Origin: Neisseriaceae bacterium
GTDB taxonomy: Bacteria; Pseudomonadota; Gammaproteobacteria; Burkholderiales; Neisseriaceae
Assembly (NCBI GenBank): GCA_017989485.1
Contig: JAGNPU010000107.1
Span: 1-6,527 of the forward strand
Direction: 5' to 3'
DNA length: 6,527 nt
The position numbers were made by a program, and so were the translations under genes. Positions within the stretch are counted from its first letter, which is position 1, and each line of letters opens with the position of its first letter. Under the pieces are notes generated by a model that saw only the letters and a list, made by a program, of their open reading frames with translations, made no database searches and was not told where the DNA came from. Of this stretch, positions 1 through 6,527 are shown in pieces.

Positions 1-2869
1 CCAAGACCACGGTCAGGCTGGTCATCAGGACCGGACGCAGGCGGATGGGGCAGCTTTTGGCCAGGGCTTCATCAATCGCCATGTGCTGCTGGCTGCGGTA
101 TTGATTGGTGATGTCGACCAGTAAAATCGCGTTCTTGGCCACCAGGCCGATTAACAACACCAGGCCAATGACGGAGTAAATGTTTAACGACAGGCCAAAC
201 AGCCACAGCGCCACCAGGCCACCGACCACGGCCAGCGGCTCGGCCAGCATGATTAAGGCTGGCTGTAAGAAGCTGTTGAACTGTGCCGCCAACACCAGAT
301 ACAGCATCAGCGTGGCCAGGCCGAACACAAACATTAATTCGCCGCCGGAGCGGGACAGCTCGCGCGCCTGGCCTTTGAATTCTACCCAGTAGCCAGGCGG
401 CAGCATTTGCTGTGACTGCTCGGTCACCAGGGCCATGGCGTCCCCTAGGGCGATGGTGGGCGAGGCGGAAAAGCTGATGGCGTATTGTAAGGTGCTGCGC
501 TCAATCTGGCTGGCATTCAGCGTCGGCTCGATGCTGGCCACGCTGGACAAGGGCACCATTTGGCCGTTGCCGGCGCGGATGTAGCTTTCGGCCAGGTCTT
601 GAGGCTTGCTCATGGCGGCGGTGCTGGACTTGACCCGAATGTCGTAGCGTTCGCCGTCGCCGTCGGAAAACTGGCCCACGGTTTTGCCCGCGGTCAGCTC
701 ATTGACGGCGGCCAGTACGTCTTGGGTGCTCAGGCCCAGCTGGGCCGCCTGCTCACGCTTGACCTGAACCTTGAGCTGCGGCTGTTCGTTTTCGGTGTCG
801 GTGTCGATGCGGCCAAACAGATTGGTTTTTTCCAGGCTTTCCGCCAGCTTAGCGCCCGTGCTTTGGGCGGTGTTTTTGTCGCTGCCCACGACGGAGAAGC
901 GCAGGCTGCCGCCGCTGCTTTCCCCTAAACGTGGCGGGGCGGAAACGATGAGCTTGGTGCCGGGTATGTCTTGCAGCAGGGCGCGGGTTTGCGCCATCAG
1001 CTCGGTTTGCGAAGCTTTGCGCTGGTTTTTGGGCTTGAGGCGGATGCTGATGTTGGCCATATTGGCGCCGCCACGGCCAACTTGCACCAAAACGGTGTCG
1101 ATTTCGGCCACGTCCTTGAGGCGTTTTTCGACCTCTTTGGCGCGGTTGTCGGTGTAAAACACGCTAGAGCCAATCGGGGTGCGCAGGCGCACGTCGAAGC
1201 GGCTTTCGTCTTCGGTGGGGTAAAACTCGGTTTTGAGCAGCAAAACGCTGCCAAAGCCAACCACCACGAGGGCGAGGCAGCCATACAAGACTTTTTGGCG
1301 GTGGCCCAATACCCACAGCAGCGCGCGGGTGTAGCTGCGCTCTAATGCCATGAACATTTGCTCTAGCTTTTGATACACCTTGCCCGGTTTGCGGGTGCTC
1401 TTTAAAAAGCGCGAACACAGCATGGGCGTGAGGGTCAGCGACACAAACAGCGACACGATCACGCCAAAGGCCACCACCACGGCAAAGGCATTAAACAGGC
1501 GGCCTACGGTGCTGGTCAAAAACACGATGGGCAGGAAAATCGCCACCAGAGACAGGGTGGCCGCGACCACGGCAAAGACAACCTCTTGCGTGCCTTTTTC
1601 GGCGGCCACCATCGGCGCATCGCCGGCCTCTTCGCGCCGGTGTATCGCCTCTAACACCACGATGGCGTCGTCGACGACCACGCCGATGAGCAACAGCAGG
1701 CCCAATAGGGTAATGGTGTTAAAGGTGTAGCCTAAGAAGTACATCAGCGCAATCGCGCCCAGGAGCGACACGGGTATGGCGGTGGCGACGATGAGGGTGG
1801 CACGCCAGTTACGCAAAAACAACCACACGACGAGGGCCGCCAACAGCGTGCCCTCGACCAGGTGGGCCTTTAAGGCCTCAACCATGTCATTAATGTAGGC
1901 GGCAGAGTTGTTGGCAATGTCTAAATACATGCCTTCGGGCAGGCTGGGGCGGATTTTCTGTTCGATGCGCTCGACGATTTTTTCGGCGGTGCTGACGGTG
2001 TTGGTGTTCGGTACCCGAATCACCGCAATGGTCACGCCCGGCTGGCCGTTGGTGCGGTTGATGGAACGAATGTCGCCTTCGCCGTCGATGACGGTGGCGA
2101 CGTCGCGCAACAGCACCGGCAGGTTGTTGCTGGCGGTGATGACCACGTTTTTCAAAGCGTCAACGCTGTGGTATTCCTGATCCAGGTCGATGACGTATTC
2201 GCGGCTGCCCGACACCAAGGTGCCGCCGGCCTCTTGGCGGTGCTCTTTGCGTAAGGCGCTGCTGACGTCTTGAATGTCGAGGCCGTAGCCGGCCAGCTTG
2301 AGCGAATCCACCGCCACGCGGATCACCCTTTGACCGCGGCCAAAGACGGCAATGGTGCCGACGCCATCAATGGTTTCCAGCTGTTTGGCAATAATATTGT
2401 TGGCGTATTTGTACAGCTCGCGTTCGGTGTGGTTGCCGTTGAGCGACATCATCATGATGGGGGCACTGTTCGGGTCTGATTTAGACACCACCGGTGCGTC
2501 GGCGTCGTCGGGCAGGCGTCGCCGTACCCTCTCGAGCGCAGACTGCACTTCATTAAAGGCCACATCAATGTCTTTGTCGAGGTTAAACGTCAGCTGCACG
2601 CGGGAGTGGCCGGTGCTGGAAGTGGACTCAATTAAATCGATGCCGGACACGCGATTGACCGCGTTTTCTATCGGCTGGGTAATGCTTTGGTCGATCACGT
2701 CGGGCGTGGCGCCATCCAAAGAGGTGGAGACGTTTAGGGTGGGCTGTTCTATCGAGGGGTAGCGGTCGACGCCTATGCGTTGATAGGCCACCGTCCCGAA
2801 TAAAATCACCATGGTGCTCAGCACCAGCGCCAACACGTGGCGCTGGATGAATAAGTTAATCCAATTCAT
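1..2869 (-). CDS. RND efflux pump, inner-membrane permease subunit (HAE1/AcrB-like), C-terminus cut by window edge
   Basis: This is the inner-membrane, proton-driven pump of a tripartite exporter, which captures substrates mainly from the periplasm and passes them to an outer-membrane channel. The frame is open from the ATG at 2869 to the left edge (956 codons); AcrB-type pumps have about 1020-1050, so roughly the last 70-90 residues are missing. The N-terminus MNWINLFIQRHV leads into TM1 (about 10-29). A periplasmic porter domain follows to about 335, then TM2-TM6 from about 339, TM7 at about 525-545, a second porter domain, and TM8 from about 842. TM4 carries VVVDDAIVVLE with D400 and D401. 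TM10 carries GLVAKNAILLVD with K912. These match the AcrB proton-relay residues D407, D408 and K940, so the pump looks functional. AGGA lies 5 bases before the start, and the adaptor gene ends 12 bases upstream, so the two are surely co-transcribed. Family assignment is firm. Substrate is unknown: the sequence does not separate multidrug from solvent or other export, so no symbol is given. Confidence 0.96.
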   Translation of the reverse strand, partial: MNWINLFIQRHVLALVLSTMVILFGTVAYQRIGVDRYPSIEQPTLNVSTSLDGATPDVIDQSITQPIENAVNRVSGIDLIESTSSTGHSRVQLTFNLDKDIDVAFNEVQSALERVRRRLPDDADAPVVSKSDPNSAPIMMMSLNGNHTERELYKYANNIIAKQLETIDGVGTIAVFGRGQRVIRVAVDSLKLAGYGLDIQDVSSALRKEHRQEAGGTLVSGSREYVIDLDQEYHSVDALKNVVITASNNLPVLLRDVATVIDGEGDIRSINRTNGQPGVTIAVIRVPNTNTVSTAEKIVERIEQKIRPSLPEGMYLDIANNSAAYINDMVEALKAHLVEGTLLAALVVWLFLRNWRATLIVATAIPVSLLGAIALMYFLGYTFNTITLLGLLLLIGVVVDDAIVVLEAIHRREEAGDAPMVAAEKGTQEVVFAVVAATLSLVAIFLPIVFLTSTVGRLFNAFAVVVAFGVIVSLFVSLTLTPMLCSRFLKSTRKPGKVYQKLEQMFMALERSYTRALLWVLGHRQKVLYGCLALVVVGFGSVLLLKTEFYPTEDESRFDVRLRTPIGSSVFYTDNRAKEVEKRLKDVAEIDTVLVQVGRGGANMANISIRLKPKNQRKASQTELMAQTRALLQDIPGTKLIVSAPPRLGESSGGSLRFSVVGSDKNTAQSTGAKLAESLEKTNLFGRIDTDTENEQPQLKVQVKREQAAQLGLSTQDVLAAVNELTAGKTVGQFSDGDGERYDIRVKSSTAAMSKPQDLAESYIRAGNGQMVPLSSVASIEPTLNASQIERSTLQYAISFSASPTIALGDAMALVTEQSQQMLPPGYWVEFKGQARELSRSGGELMFVFGLATLMLYLVLAAQFNSFLQPALIMLAEPLAVVGGLVALWLFGLSLNIYSVIGLVLLIGLVAKNAILLVDITNQYRSQQHMAIDEALAKSCPIRLRPVLMTSLTVVL

Positions 2870-2874
2870 GTCAG

Positions 2875-2878
2875 TCCT
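2875..2878 (-). promoter_or_regulatory. Ribosome binding site of the RND pump gene
   Basis: On the minus strand AGGA stands 5 bases before the ATG at 2869, just after the adaptor gene's TAG stop. It supports this start codon and translation of both cistrons from one mRNA. Confidence 0.6.
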
Positions 2879-2881
2879 AGG

Positions 2882-3997
2882 CTATTGGGCGATGGGGAGG
2901 GCTTTGGCCACGGGGGTTTTGGCGACCTCGACTTTGGCGCCCTGGCTCAAGAAGCCTGCGCCGTCGATGGCAATGGTGTCGCCCGGCTTGAGGCCGTTGG
3001 TGATTTCCACCACCTGCTCGTCGGTGTAGCCGGTGCTGACCAAACGTTCGGCCACGGTGCTGTCGGGGTTGATCACGTACAATACCTTGCCTTCAGGCCG
3101 TTCGACGATGGCCTGCTTGGGGATGCTGAGCGTGGGCGCTTGGGCCACGATGATTTGCGCCTTCATGGTGTCGCCGGCCACGTAGGGGGCATCGTCAGGC
3201 AGCTGGGCGTAAATGATTTTGGCGCGGCTGGCGGGGTCGAGGTCGGAGCGCACCTCGCTGACCACCAATTCCGTATAGGGGGCTTGGTCGCCAAGCAACA
3301 CGGTTTGGCCTAGGCGCACTAAGGCGCCATCGTCACGGCCTAGCGACAGCTTCACCTGACGGTGGCCGCTGCTGCTGAAGCCAAACAGCACGCTGCCGGG
3401 ATTGACGTATTCGCCCAGATTCACCATGCGGGTTTGGATGCTGCCCGAAAAGGGCGCACTGATGACGCTGCGGCCCACGTTACGCTGGGTTTGTGCCTGC
3501 TGCGCTTGGGCGGCTGCCACCTGTTTTTGGGTCGCAGTGACCTGGGCCTGGGTGTTTTCTAAGGCCGCCTGAGAGATAAACCCTTTGTCGAACAGGGTGC
3601 GATCACGGCGCAGCTGGTTGGCCTGTTCGGTGGCCAGGGCCTGCAGGCGCGCCACGTCGGCGCTGGCCGCCAGGTTTTTGCTTTCTAAGTCGGCCGCGTC
3701 GACGTGGGCCAAGGCTTGGCCGGCGGTGACCTGTTGGCCTTCAGACACCAAGATTTTGGTCACGATGCCCGCCACTTCGGTGGCAATGTTGGGGGCAAAT
3801 TTTGCTTCTATTTGGGCAAAGGCGCCGACCTTTTTGTCTAGGGGCTGTTCGGTCACGGTGAGGGCGGTCACGCTGGCGGCCGCACGGCCACCGGCACTGG
3901 CTTTACCATCACTGTCTTTGCCATCGCCGCAGGCGCTCAGCATCAGGGCCAGGCTGGCGCACAGGGCCGTCAATAAATGAGAAGAATGTTTGGGCAT
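2882..3997 (-). CDS. RND efflux periplasmic adaptor (membrane fusion) lipoprotein
   Basis: This 371-residue periplasmic adaptor bridges the RND pump encoded just downstream to an outer-membrane channel. It has a lipoprotein signal: a basic N-terminus, a hydrophobic stretch (8-20) and the lipobox LSAC with acylated Cys23. The next residue is Gly, as in MexA, rather than the Asp of AcrA. Domains in order: a first lipoyl half (about 66-100); an alpha-helical hairpin (about 103-172) rich in Ala, Gln and heptad-like spacing; a second lipoyl half (about 176-205); a beta-barrel (about 212-285); and a membrane-proximal domain (about 288-360). In the hairpin, R131, L135 and S142 have the R-x3-L-x6-S spacing of the AcrA RLS motif (R128, L132, S139) that contacts TolC, so a TolC/OprM-family partner is expected. 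The ATG at 3997 is the start that gives a proper signal peptide, though its Shine-Dalgarno is poor (AAGAAAC). It is the first gene of the operon. Family is certain; the transported compound is not. Confidence 0.95.
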   Translation of the reverse strand: MPKHSSHLLTALCASLALMLSACGDGKDSDGKASAGGRAAASVTALTVTEQPLDKKVGAFAQIEAKFAPNIATEVAGIVTKILVSEGQQVTAGQALAHVDAADLESKNLAASADVARLQALATEQANQLRRDRTLFDKGFISQAALENTQAQVTATQKQVAAAQAQQAQTQRNVGRSVISAPFSGSIQTRMVNLGEYVNPGSVLFGFSSSGHRQVKLSLGRDDGALVRLGQTVLLGDQAPYTELVVSEVRSDLDPASRAKIIYAQLPDDAPYVAGDTMKAQIIVAQAPTLSIPKQAIVERPEGKVLYVINPDSTVAERLVSTGYTDEQVVEITNGLKPGDTIAIDGAGFLSQGAKVEVAKTPVAKALPIAQ

Positions 3998-4063
3998 AAA
4001 GTTTCTTAAAGGTTAATGTGGACCGAGTGACGCCGTGCATCTATTCCATGCTACGCATTCGAC

Positions 4064-4076
4064 CTTATTCAATAAG
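4064..4076. promoter_or_regulatory. Perfect 13-base inverted repeat, candidate operator of the efflux operon
   Basis: CTTATTCAATAAG consists of two perfect 6-base arms around one central base. It lies about 67 bases upstream of the adaptor start and overlaps the -10 candidate at 4072-4077. Efflux operons are commonly repressed by TetR- or MarR-type proteins that bind such dyads over the promoter. The dyad is seen; its role as an operator is inference. AT-rich 6-base arms can arise by chance, and no regulator gene is in the window. Confidence 0.3.
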
Positions 4077-4100
4077 ATAGGTTGCAGGCGCTAGGGGCAA
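4072..4100 (-). promoter_or_regulatory. Weak sigma-70 promoter candidate for the efflux operon
   Basis: Read on the minus strand, TTGCCC (4100-4095, 4 of 6 to TTGACA) is followed after 17 bases by TCTTAT (4077-4072, 4 of 6 to TATAAT). This would give a leader of roughly 65-70 bases before the adaptor ATG at 3997. Spacing is ideal but both boxes are imperfect, so this is only the best candidate seen. Confidence 0.25.
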
Positions 4101-4160
4101 TTCTAACATTGAATCAGCTGAGACAGCGGCGATTTACCATATCATATTAAAGCATAGTGG

Positions 4161-4172
4161 TGACCGAGGTCA
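4161..4172. promoter_or_regulatory. 12-base inverted repeat TGACC-GA-GGTCA, possible regulator site
   Basis: Two perfect 5-base arms are separated by two bases near the middle of the divergent region, about 165 bases from the adaptor start and 227 from the mgtE start. A second dyad with a different centre, AGCAT (4151-4155) with ATGCT (4172-4176), overlaps it. It could bind a dimeric regulator of either gene. No binding protein can be named from the sequence. Confidence 0.2.
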
Positions 4173-4387
4173 TGCTGCCCCTGGCTTTTTTTACCGACGA
4201 TGGGCAGTGGGTACTTTGGCATAATCGTCAATTGGTGTACCATTAGGGCAGTTTTTGGATTATCTATGTGATTATTTCTTTTAAGTTGTGGGTCCTAGCA
4301 TCCGCGCTGTTCGAATATGCCCAGCGGCAGTCATCCAAGTACCTTGTTAATCTATTGAATACTCAGCTTAAGCGAGTAGACGGAGTA

Positions 4388-4402
4388 ATGAATCATTTAT
4401 GA
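4388..4402 (+). other. Four-codon ORF (Met-Asn-His-Leu) overlapping the mgtE start, possible coupling leader
   Basis: An ATG at 4388 opens a frame of four codons that ends in TGA at 4400-4402. This overlaps the mgtE ATG at 4399 in the ATGA arrangement typical of translational coupling. The only good Shine-Dalgarno nearby is GGAG at 4382-4385, just 2 bases before this ATG (too close to be ideal) and 13 bases before the mgtE ATG (too far to be ideal). Such an ORF could be chance. The arrangement is seen directly; any role is inference. Confidence 0.2.
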
Positions 4403-5859
4403 GCTCAGTTGAACCGAATGTGTCTGCTTCGCCAGAAAAAAACGACTACAAACAAATTGTTGACATGACCGAATTGAATGATTGGATTTCGGCGCTCATG
4501 CCCGTGTCGTCATTAATCGTCCATGGTCAGGCGATGGACGTGATTAAATTTCACGAACCTGAGCAGCAAGCGGCTTATCAGGCTTTAATCAATCTATTAC
4601 AACAGTTACACCCGGCCGACGTGGCCCGGATACTCGAATCCTTGCCCGTGGACGAACGCCTGCTGGTTTGGCGTTTGGCCGGCCCTGAAGACGATGGCGA
4701 AGTGTTGCTGGAAGTGTCGGATGCGGTGCGTGAAACCCTGATTGAGGGCATGACCAAGGCCGAGCTGTTGGCGGCGATGGCGGATTTAAACACCGATGAG
4801 CTGGCCGAGCTGGCCCATGACTTGCCGCGGCAGGTGGTGTACGCCGCCTTGAGCACCTTGGATGAAAAAGAACGTGCCCAGGTGGCGGCGGCATTGTCGT
4901 ACGAGGAGGATCAGGTCGGTACTCTGATGGACTTTGAGTTCGTGAGCATTCGTGCCGACGTCAGCTGTGAAGTGGTCCTGCGCTACTTGCGTCGCTTTGA
5001 AGATTTGCCTGACCACATGGACAAGATTTTTGTGGTCGACGAAGACAGTATTTTGAAAGGCGTGTTGCCCATCCGCAAGCTGCTGGTGGCCGATCCTGAA
5101 ACCATTGTGGCCGACGTGATGGCCACCGACGTGGTGACGTTCCAGCCAGAAGACGACGTGGAAGAGGCGGCTCTGGCGTTTGAGCGCTATGACTTAGTGA
5201 CGGCGCCGGTGGTGGATGGCAATCAAAAACTGATTGGCCGCATCACCGTGGATGAGATGTTGGACGTGATTCGTGAAGAATCCGCCACCGACATCATGAA
5301 CATGGCCGGTATGAAGGAAGAAGAAGATTTATTTGCCCCCGTCATCGACTCGGTCAAGAACCGGTGGATGTGGTTGGCGATCAACCTGTGTACGGCGTTT
5401 GTGGCCAGCCGCGTGATTGGCGTGTTTGAAGGCTCGATTGAAAAAATCGTCGCCCTGGCCGCGTTAATGCCGATTGTGGCCGGTATTGGTGGCAACTCAG
5501 GCAACCAAACCATTACCATGATTGTGCGCGCCATCGCCATGGGCCAAATGCAAATGGGCCAGTCGTGGAAGCTGTGGCGCAAGGAATTGGGCGTGGCGGT
5601 ATTGAACGGCCTGGTGTGGGGCACGGTGATGGGCTGCGTGGCCTGGCTGCTGTACGGTAGCTTTGAGCTGGGCGCCGTGATGGTGTCGGCGATGACCTTA
5701 AACCTGGCCTTGGCCGCCACCATGGGGGTGTTAATCCCCGTGACCATGCAAAAAATGGGCAAAGACCCGGCCTTGGGCAGCAGCGTGATGATTACGGCGG
5801 TGACGGATTCCGGGGGCTTCTTTATTTTCCTTGGTCTGGCCAGCCTGATTTTACTCTAG
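4399..5859 (+). CDS. mgtE: Magnesium transporter MgtE
   Basis: MgtE is a homodimeric inner-membrane Mg2+-selective channel that brings Mg2+ into the cytoplasm and closes when its cytosolic domains bind Mg2+. This 486-residue protein is full length for the family. After a variable N-terminal tail come an alpha-helical MgtE N domain (about 45-170, including LHPADVARILESLP), a pair of CBS domains (about 174-300), a linking plug helix, and five membrane segments from about 323 to the end. The pore signature PIVAGIGGNSGNQ is at 358-370. The last helix region has KDPALGSS and then TDSGG, with D470 in the place of the pore Asp D432 of Thermus MgtE. The ATG at 4399 is preferred: a stop at 4369 blocks upstream extension, and the next Met (residue 23) has no Shine-Dalgarno. 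Its own GGAG is 13 bases away, which is unusual. Co2+ or other divalent transport is possible in this family. Confidence 0.96.
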   Translation: MSSVEPNVSASPEKNDYKQIVDMTELNDWISALMPVSSLIVHGQAMDVIKFHEPEQQAAYQALINLLQQLHPADVARILESLPVDERLLVWRLAGPEDDGEVLLEVSDAVRETLIEGMTKAELLAAMADLNTDELAELAHDLPRQVVYAALSTLDEKERAQVAAALSYEEDQVGTLMDFEFVSIRADVSCEVVLRYLRRFEDLPDHMDKIFVVDEDSILKGVLPIRKLLVADPETIVADVMATDVVTFQPEDDVEEAALAFERYDLVTAPVVDGNQKLIGRITVDEMLDVIREESATDIMNMAGMKEEEDLFAPVIDSVKNRWMWLAINLCTAFVASRVIGVFEGSIEKIVALAALMPIVAGIGGNSGNQTITMIVRAIAMGQMQMGQSWKLWRKELGVAVLNGLVWGTVMGCVAWLLYGSFELGAVMVSAMTLNLALAATMGVLIPVTMQKMGKDPALGSSVMITAVTDSGGFFIFLGLASLILL

Positions 5860-5869
5860 GCCTGATGAT

Positions 5870-5904
5870 GGGCAACCGCTGCGTGGGGTTGCCCGTTTGT
5901 TTTT
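5870..5904 (+). terminator. Intrinsic terminator after mgtE
   Basis: An 8-base perfect stem, GGGCAACC (5870-5877) with GGTTGCCC (5887-5894), closes a 9-base loop and is followed by the T-rich tail GTTTGTTTTT. It begins 11 bases after the mgtE stop. It should end mgtE transcription, so prmC is either read through at a reduced level or has its own promoter in the short gap. Confidence 0.85.
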
Positions 5905-5922
5905 GTGAGGGTAAGCCTCTTT

Positions 5923-5926
5923 AGGA
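5923..5926 (+). promoter_or_regulatory. Ribosome binding site of prmC
   Basis: AGGA lies 9 bases before the ATG at 5936, an acceptable spacing that supports this start. It sits downstream of the terminator hairpin, so the site stays accessible. Confidence 0.5.
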
Positions 5927-5935
5927 ATGTGTGAC

Positions 5936-6527
5936 ATGACCCCATTTGATTCATCTGCCGCTGACGACCTCAGCATCGAGGCATGGCTACGACAATGTGG
6001 CCTACCGCGCTTGGAGGCCCGCATGTTGATGCAGGCGGCCACCGGGCTGACCCATGCTCAGCTGATCACGCGCTCAGAGACGCTGTTGAGCGCCGCCGAG
6101 CAGGCGCAGCTGGCGGCATGGGCAAAAGCGCGCCACGAGGGCCAGCCTATGGCCTATTTATTGGGCGAACGTGAATTTTATGGGCGTCTGTTTCAGGTGT
6201 CGCCCAGCGTGTTGATTCCGCGGCCAGAAACCGAGCACCTGGTGGCGGCTGCCTTGGCCAAGATGGCCGCCAGCGGCGTCGCCACGCCTAAAGTATGGGA
6301 CTTGGGCACGGGCAGTGGGGTGATTGCCATCACCTTGGCGCTAGAGTGCCCTAAGGCCCAGGTGTGGGCCAGCGATGTCTCTGTGGCGGCGTTGACGGTG
6401 GCCCAAAACAACGCGATGCGTTTGGGCGCCTCCGTCCAGTTTAAGGCGGGCAGCTGGCTTGATGCCTTTGTTGGCACGCTGCCGCCGTACAGCATGGATG
6501 TGGTGGTGGCCAACCCACCGTATATAG
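5936..6527 (+). CDS. prmC: Peptide chain release factor N5-glutamine methyltransferase PrmC (HemK), C-terminus cut by window edge
   Basis: PrmC transfers a methyl group from S-adenosylmethionine to the glutamine of the GGQ motif in release factors RF1 and RF2, which improves translation termination. It is a cytoplasmic enzyme. The frame is open from 5936 to the right edge (197 codons of an expected 270-290). An N-terminal helical release-factor-binding domain (about 1-80) contains GQPMAYLLGEREFYG, and LIPRPETEHLV follows, both characteristic of the family. The Rossmann methyltransferase domain starts with the SAM-binding loop DLGTGSGVIAI (D122 to about 132). The catalytic NPPY motif is at 193-196, one codon before the window ends. 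In many bacteria prmC follows prfA; here it follows mgtE across a 76-base gap with a terminator. Family members that methylate ribosomal protein L3 (PrmB) share NPPY, but the N-terminal region and the LIPRPETE motif favour PrmC. Confidence 0.95.
   Translation, partial: MTPFDSSAADDLSIEAWLRQCGLPRLEARMLMQAATGLTHAQLITRSETLLSAAEQAQLAAWAKARHEGQPMAYLLGEREFYGRLFQVSPSVLIPRPETEHLVAAALAKMAASGVATPKVWDLGTGSGVIAITLALECPKAQVWASDVSVAALTVAQNNAMRLGASVQFKAGSWLDAFVGTLPPYSMDVVVANPPYI

Larger units (their letters stand above)
3998..4398. other. Divergent intergenic region between the efflux operon and mgtE
   Basis: These 401 bases hold no convincing gene on either strand and are more AT-rich than the flanking coding DNA. 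They must contain the promoters for the leftward efflux operon and for rightward mgtE. I can point to a weak promoter candidate for the efflux side (4072-4100), dyads at 4064-4076 and 4161-4172, and a small hairpin candidate with a GCTTAAGC core at about 4362-4376, shortly before mgtE. I found no convincing sigma-70 promoter for mgtE, and nothing I could recognise as an M-box (ykoK) magnesium riboswitch, although such an element is hard to exclude by eye. Confidence 0.7.

Noticed and set aside
560..1345. Plus-strand open frames of 122, 128 and 124 codons opposite the RND pump gene
   Set aside because: They lie antisense to a well-supported pump gene, have low-complexity Ala/Gly/Leu/Arg-rich translations without family features, and are what a GC-rich gene with biased third positions produces on the other strand.
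2885..3313. Plus-strand open frame of 142 codons opposite the adaptor gene
   Set aside because: It is the antisense shadow of the adaptor; the translation is Gly/His/Val-rich with no recognisable motif.
3740..3746. TTCAGAC, the reverse complement of the GTCTGAA core of Neisseria DNA uptake sequences
   Set aside because: It is a single 7-base core inside the adaptor gene without the flanking bases of a full 10-12-base uptake sequence. One such match is expected by chance, so it gives no support for a Neisseriaceae origin.
4175..4207. Possible hairpin CTGCCC/GGGCAG with a run of seven T residues in between
   Set aside because: The loop is 21 bases and the T run lies inside the loop rather than after the stem, so it does not look like an intrinsic terminator.
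3998..4398. M-box magnesium riboswitch upstream of mgtE
   Set aside because: I could not recognise its conserved core or a terminator/antiterminator pair before the mgtE start. A covariance-model search would settle it.
4220..4400. Sigma-70 promoter for mgtE (for example CATAAT at 4220-4225 or GATTAT at 4258-4263)
   Set aside because: No acceptable -35 box lies 16-18 bases upstream of these -10-like strings, so I could not support a specific promoter.
5223..5762. Minus-strand open frame of 179 codons opposite mgtE
   Set aside because: It is antisense to the conserved membrane domain of MgtE and has no domain I can recognise.

Overview
The window reads as an ordinary piece of chromosome from a Gram-negative bacterium. 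It carries an RND-type tripartite efflux pump, a periplasmic adaptor lipoprotein, an MgtE magnesium transporter and the release-factor methyltransferase PrmC. The genes are GC-rich with many G/C third positions, and the protein sequences look proteobacterial. A beta- or gammaproteobacterium is likely; I lean towards a betaproteobacterium, but sequence reading alone does not prove it. I see no insertion sequence, phage gene, tRNA, rRNA, CRISPR array or long repeat.

Layout. Positions 1-3997 on the minus strand hold a two-gene efflux operon. The adaptor (membrane fusion) lipoprotein gene comes first (3997 down to 2882). After a 12-base gap comes the inner-membrane RND pump gene (2869 down to the left edge), whose C-terminus lies outside the window. 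Positions 3998-4398 are a 401-base divergent intergenic region, more AT-rich than its neighbours, with two short dyads and a weak promoter candidate for the efflux operon. Positions 4399-5859 on the plus strand encode a complete MgtE of 486 residues, followed by a clear intrinsic terminator (5870-5904). From 5936 to the right edge is the first part of prmC, which stops just after its NPPY catalytic motif.

How the genes work together. The adaptor and pump are two of the three parts of a proton-driven envelope-spanning exporter. The adaptor has the R-L-S hairpin motif used to dock TolC-type outer-membrane channels, and the pump keeps the Asp-Asp/Lys proton-relay residues. No outer-membrane channel gene or local regulator is visible, so those are either past the left edge or elsewhere. 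MgtE is a CBS-gated Mg2+ channel and PrmC modifies peptide release factors. These two share a strand but are separated by a terminator, and neither has an evident functional link to the pump.

I did not find a novel system. The points most worth a second look are the unusual translation start of mgtE (a distant Shine-Dalgarno and a four-codon ORF overlapping the start codon as ATGA) and the dyads in the divergent promoter region.
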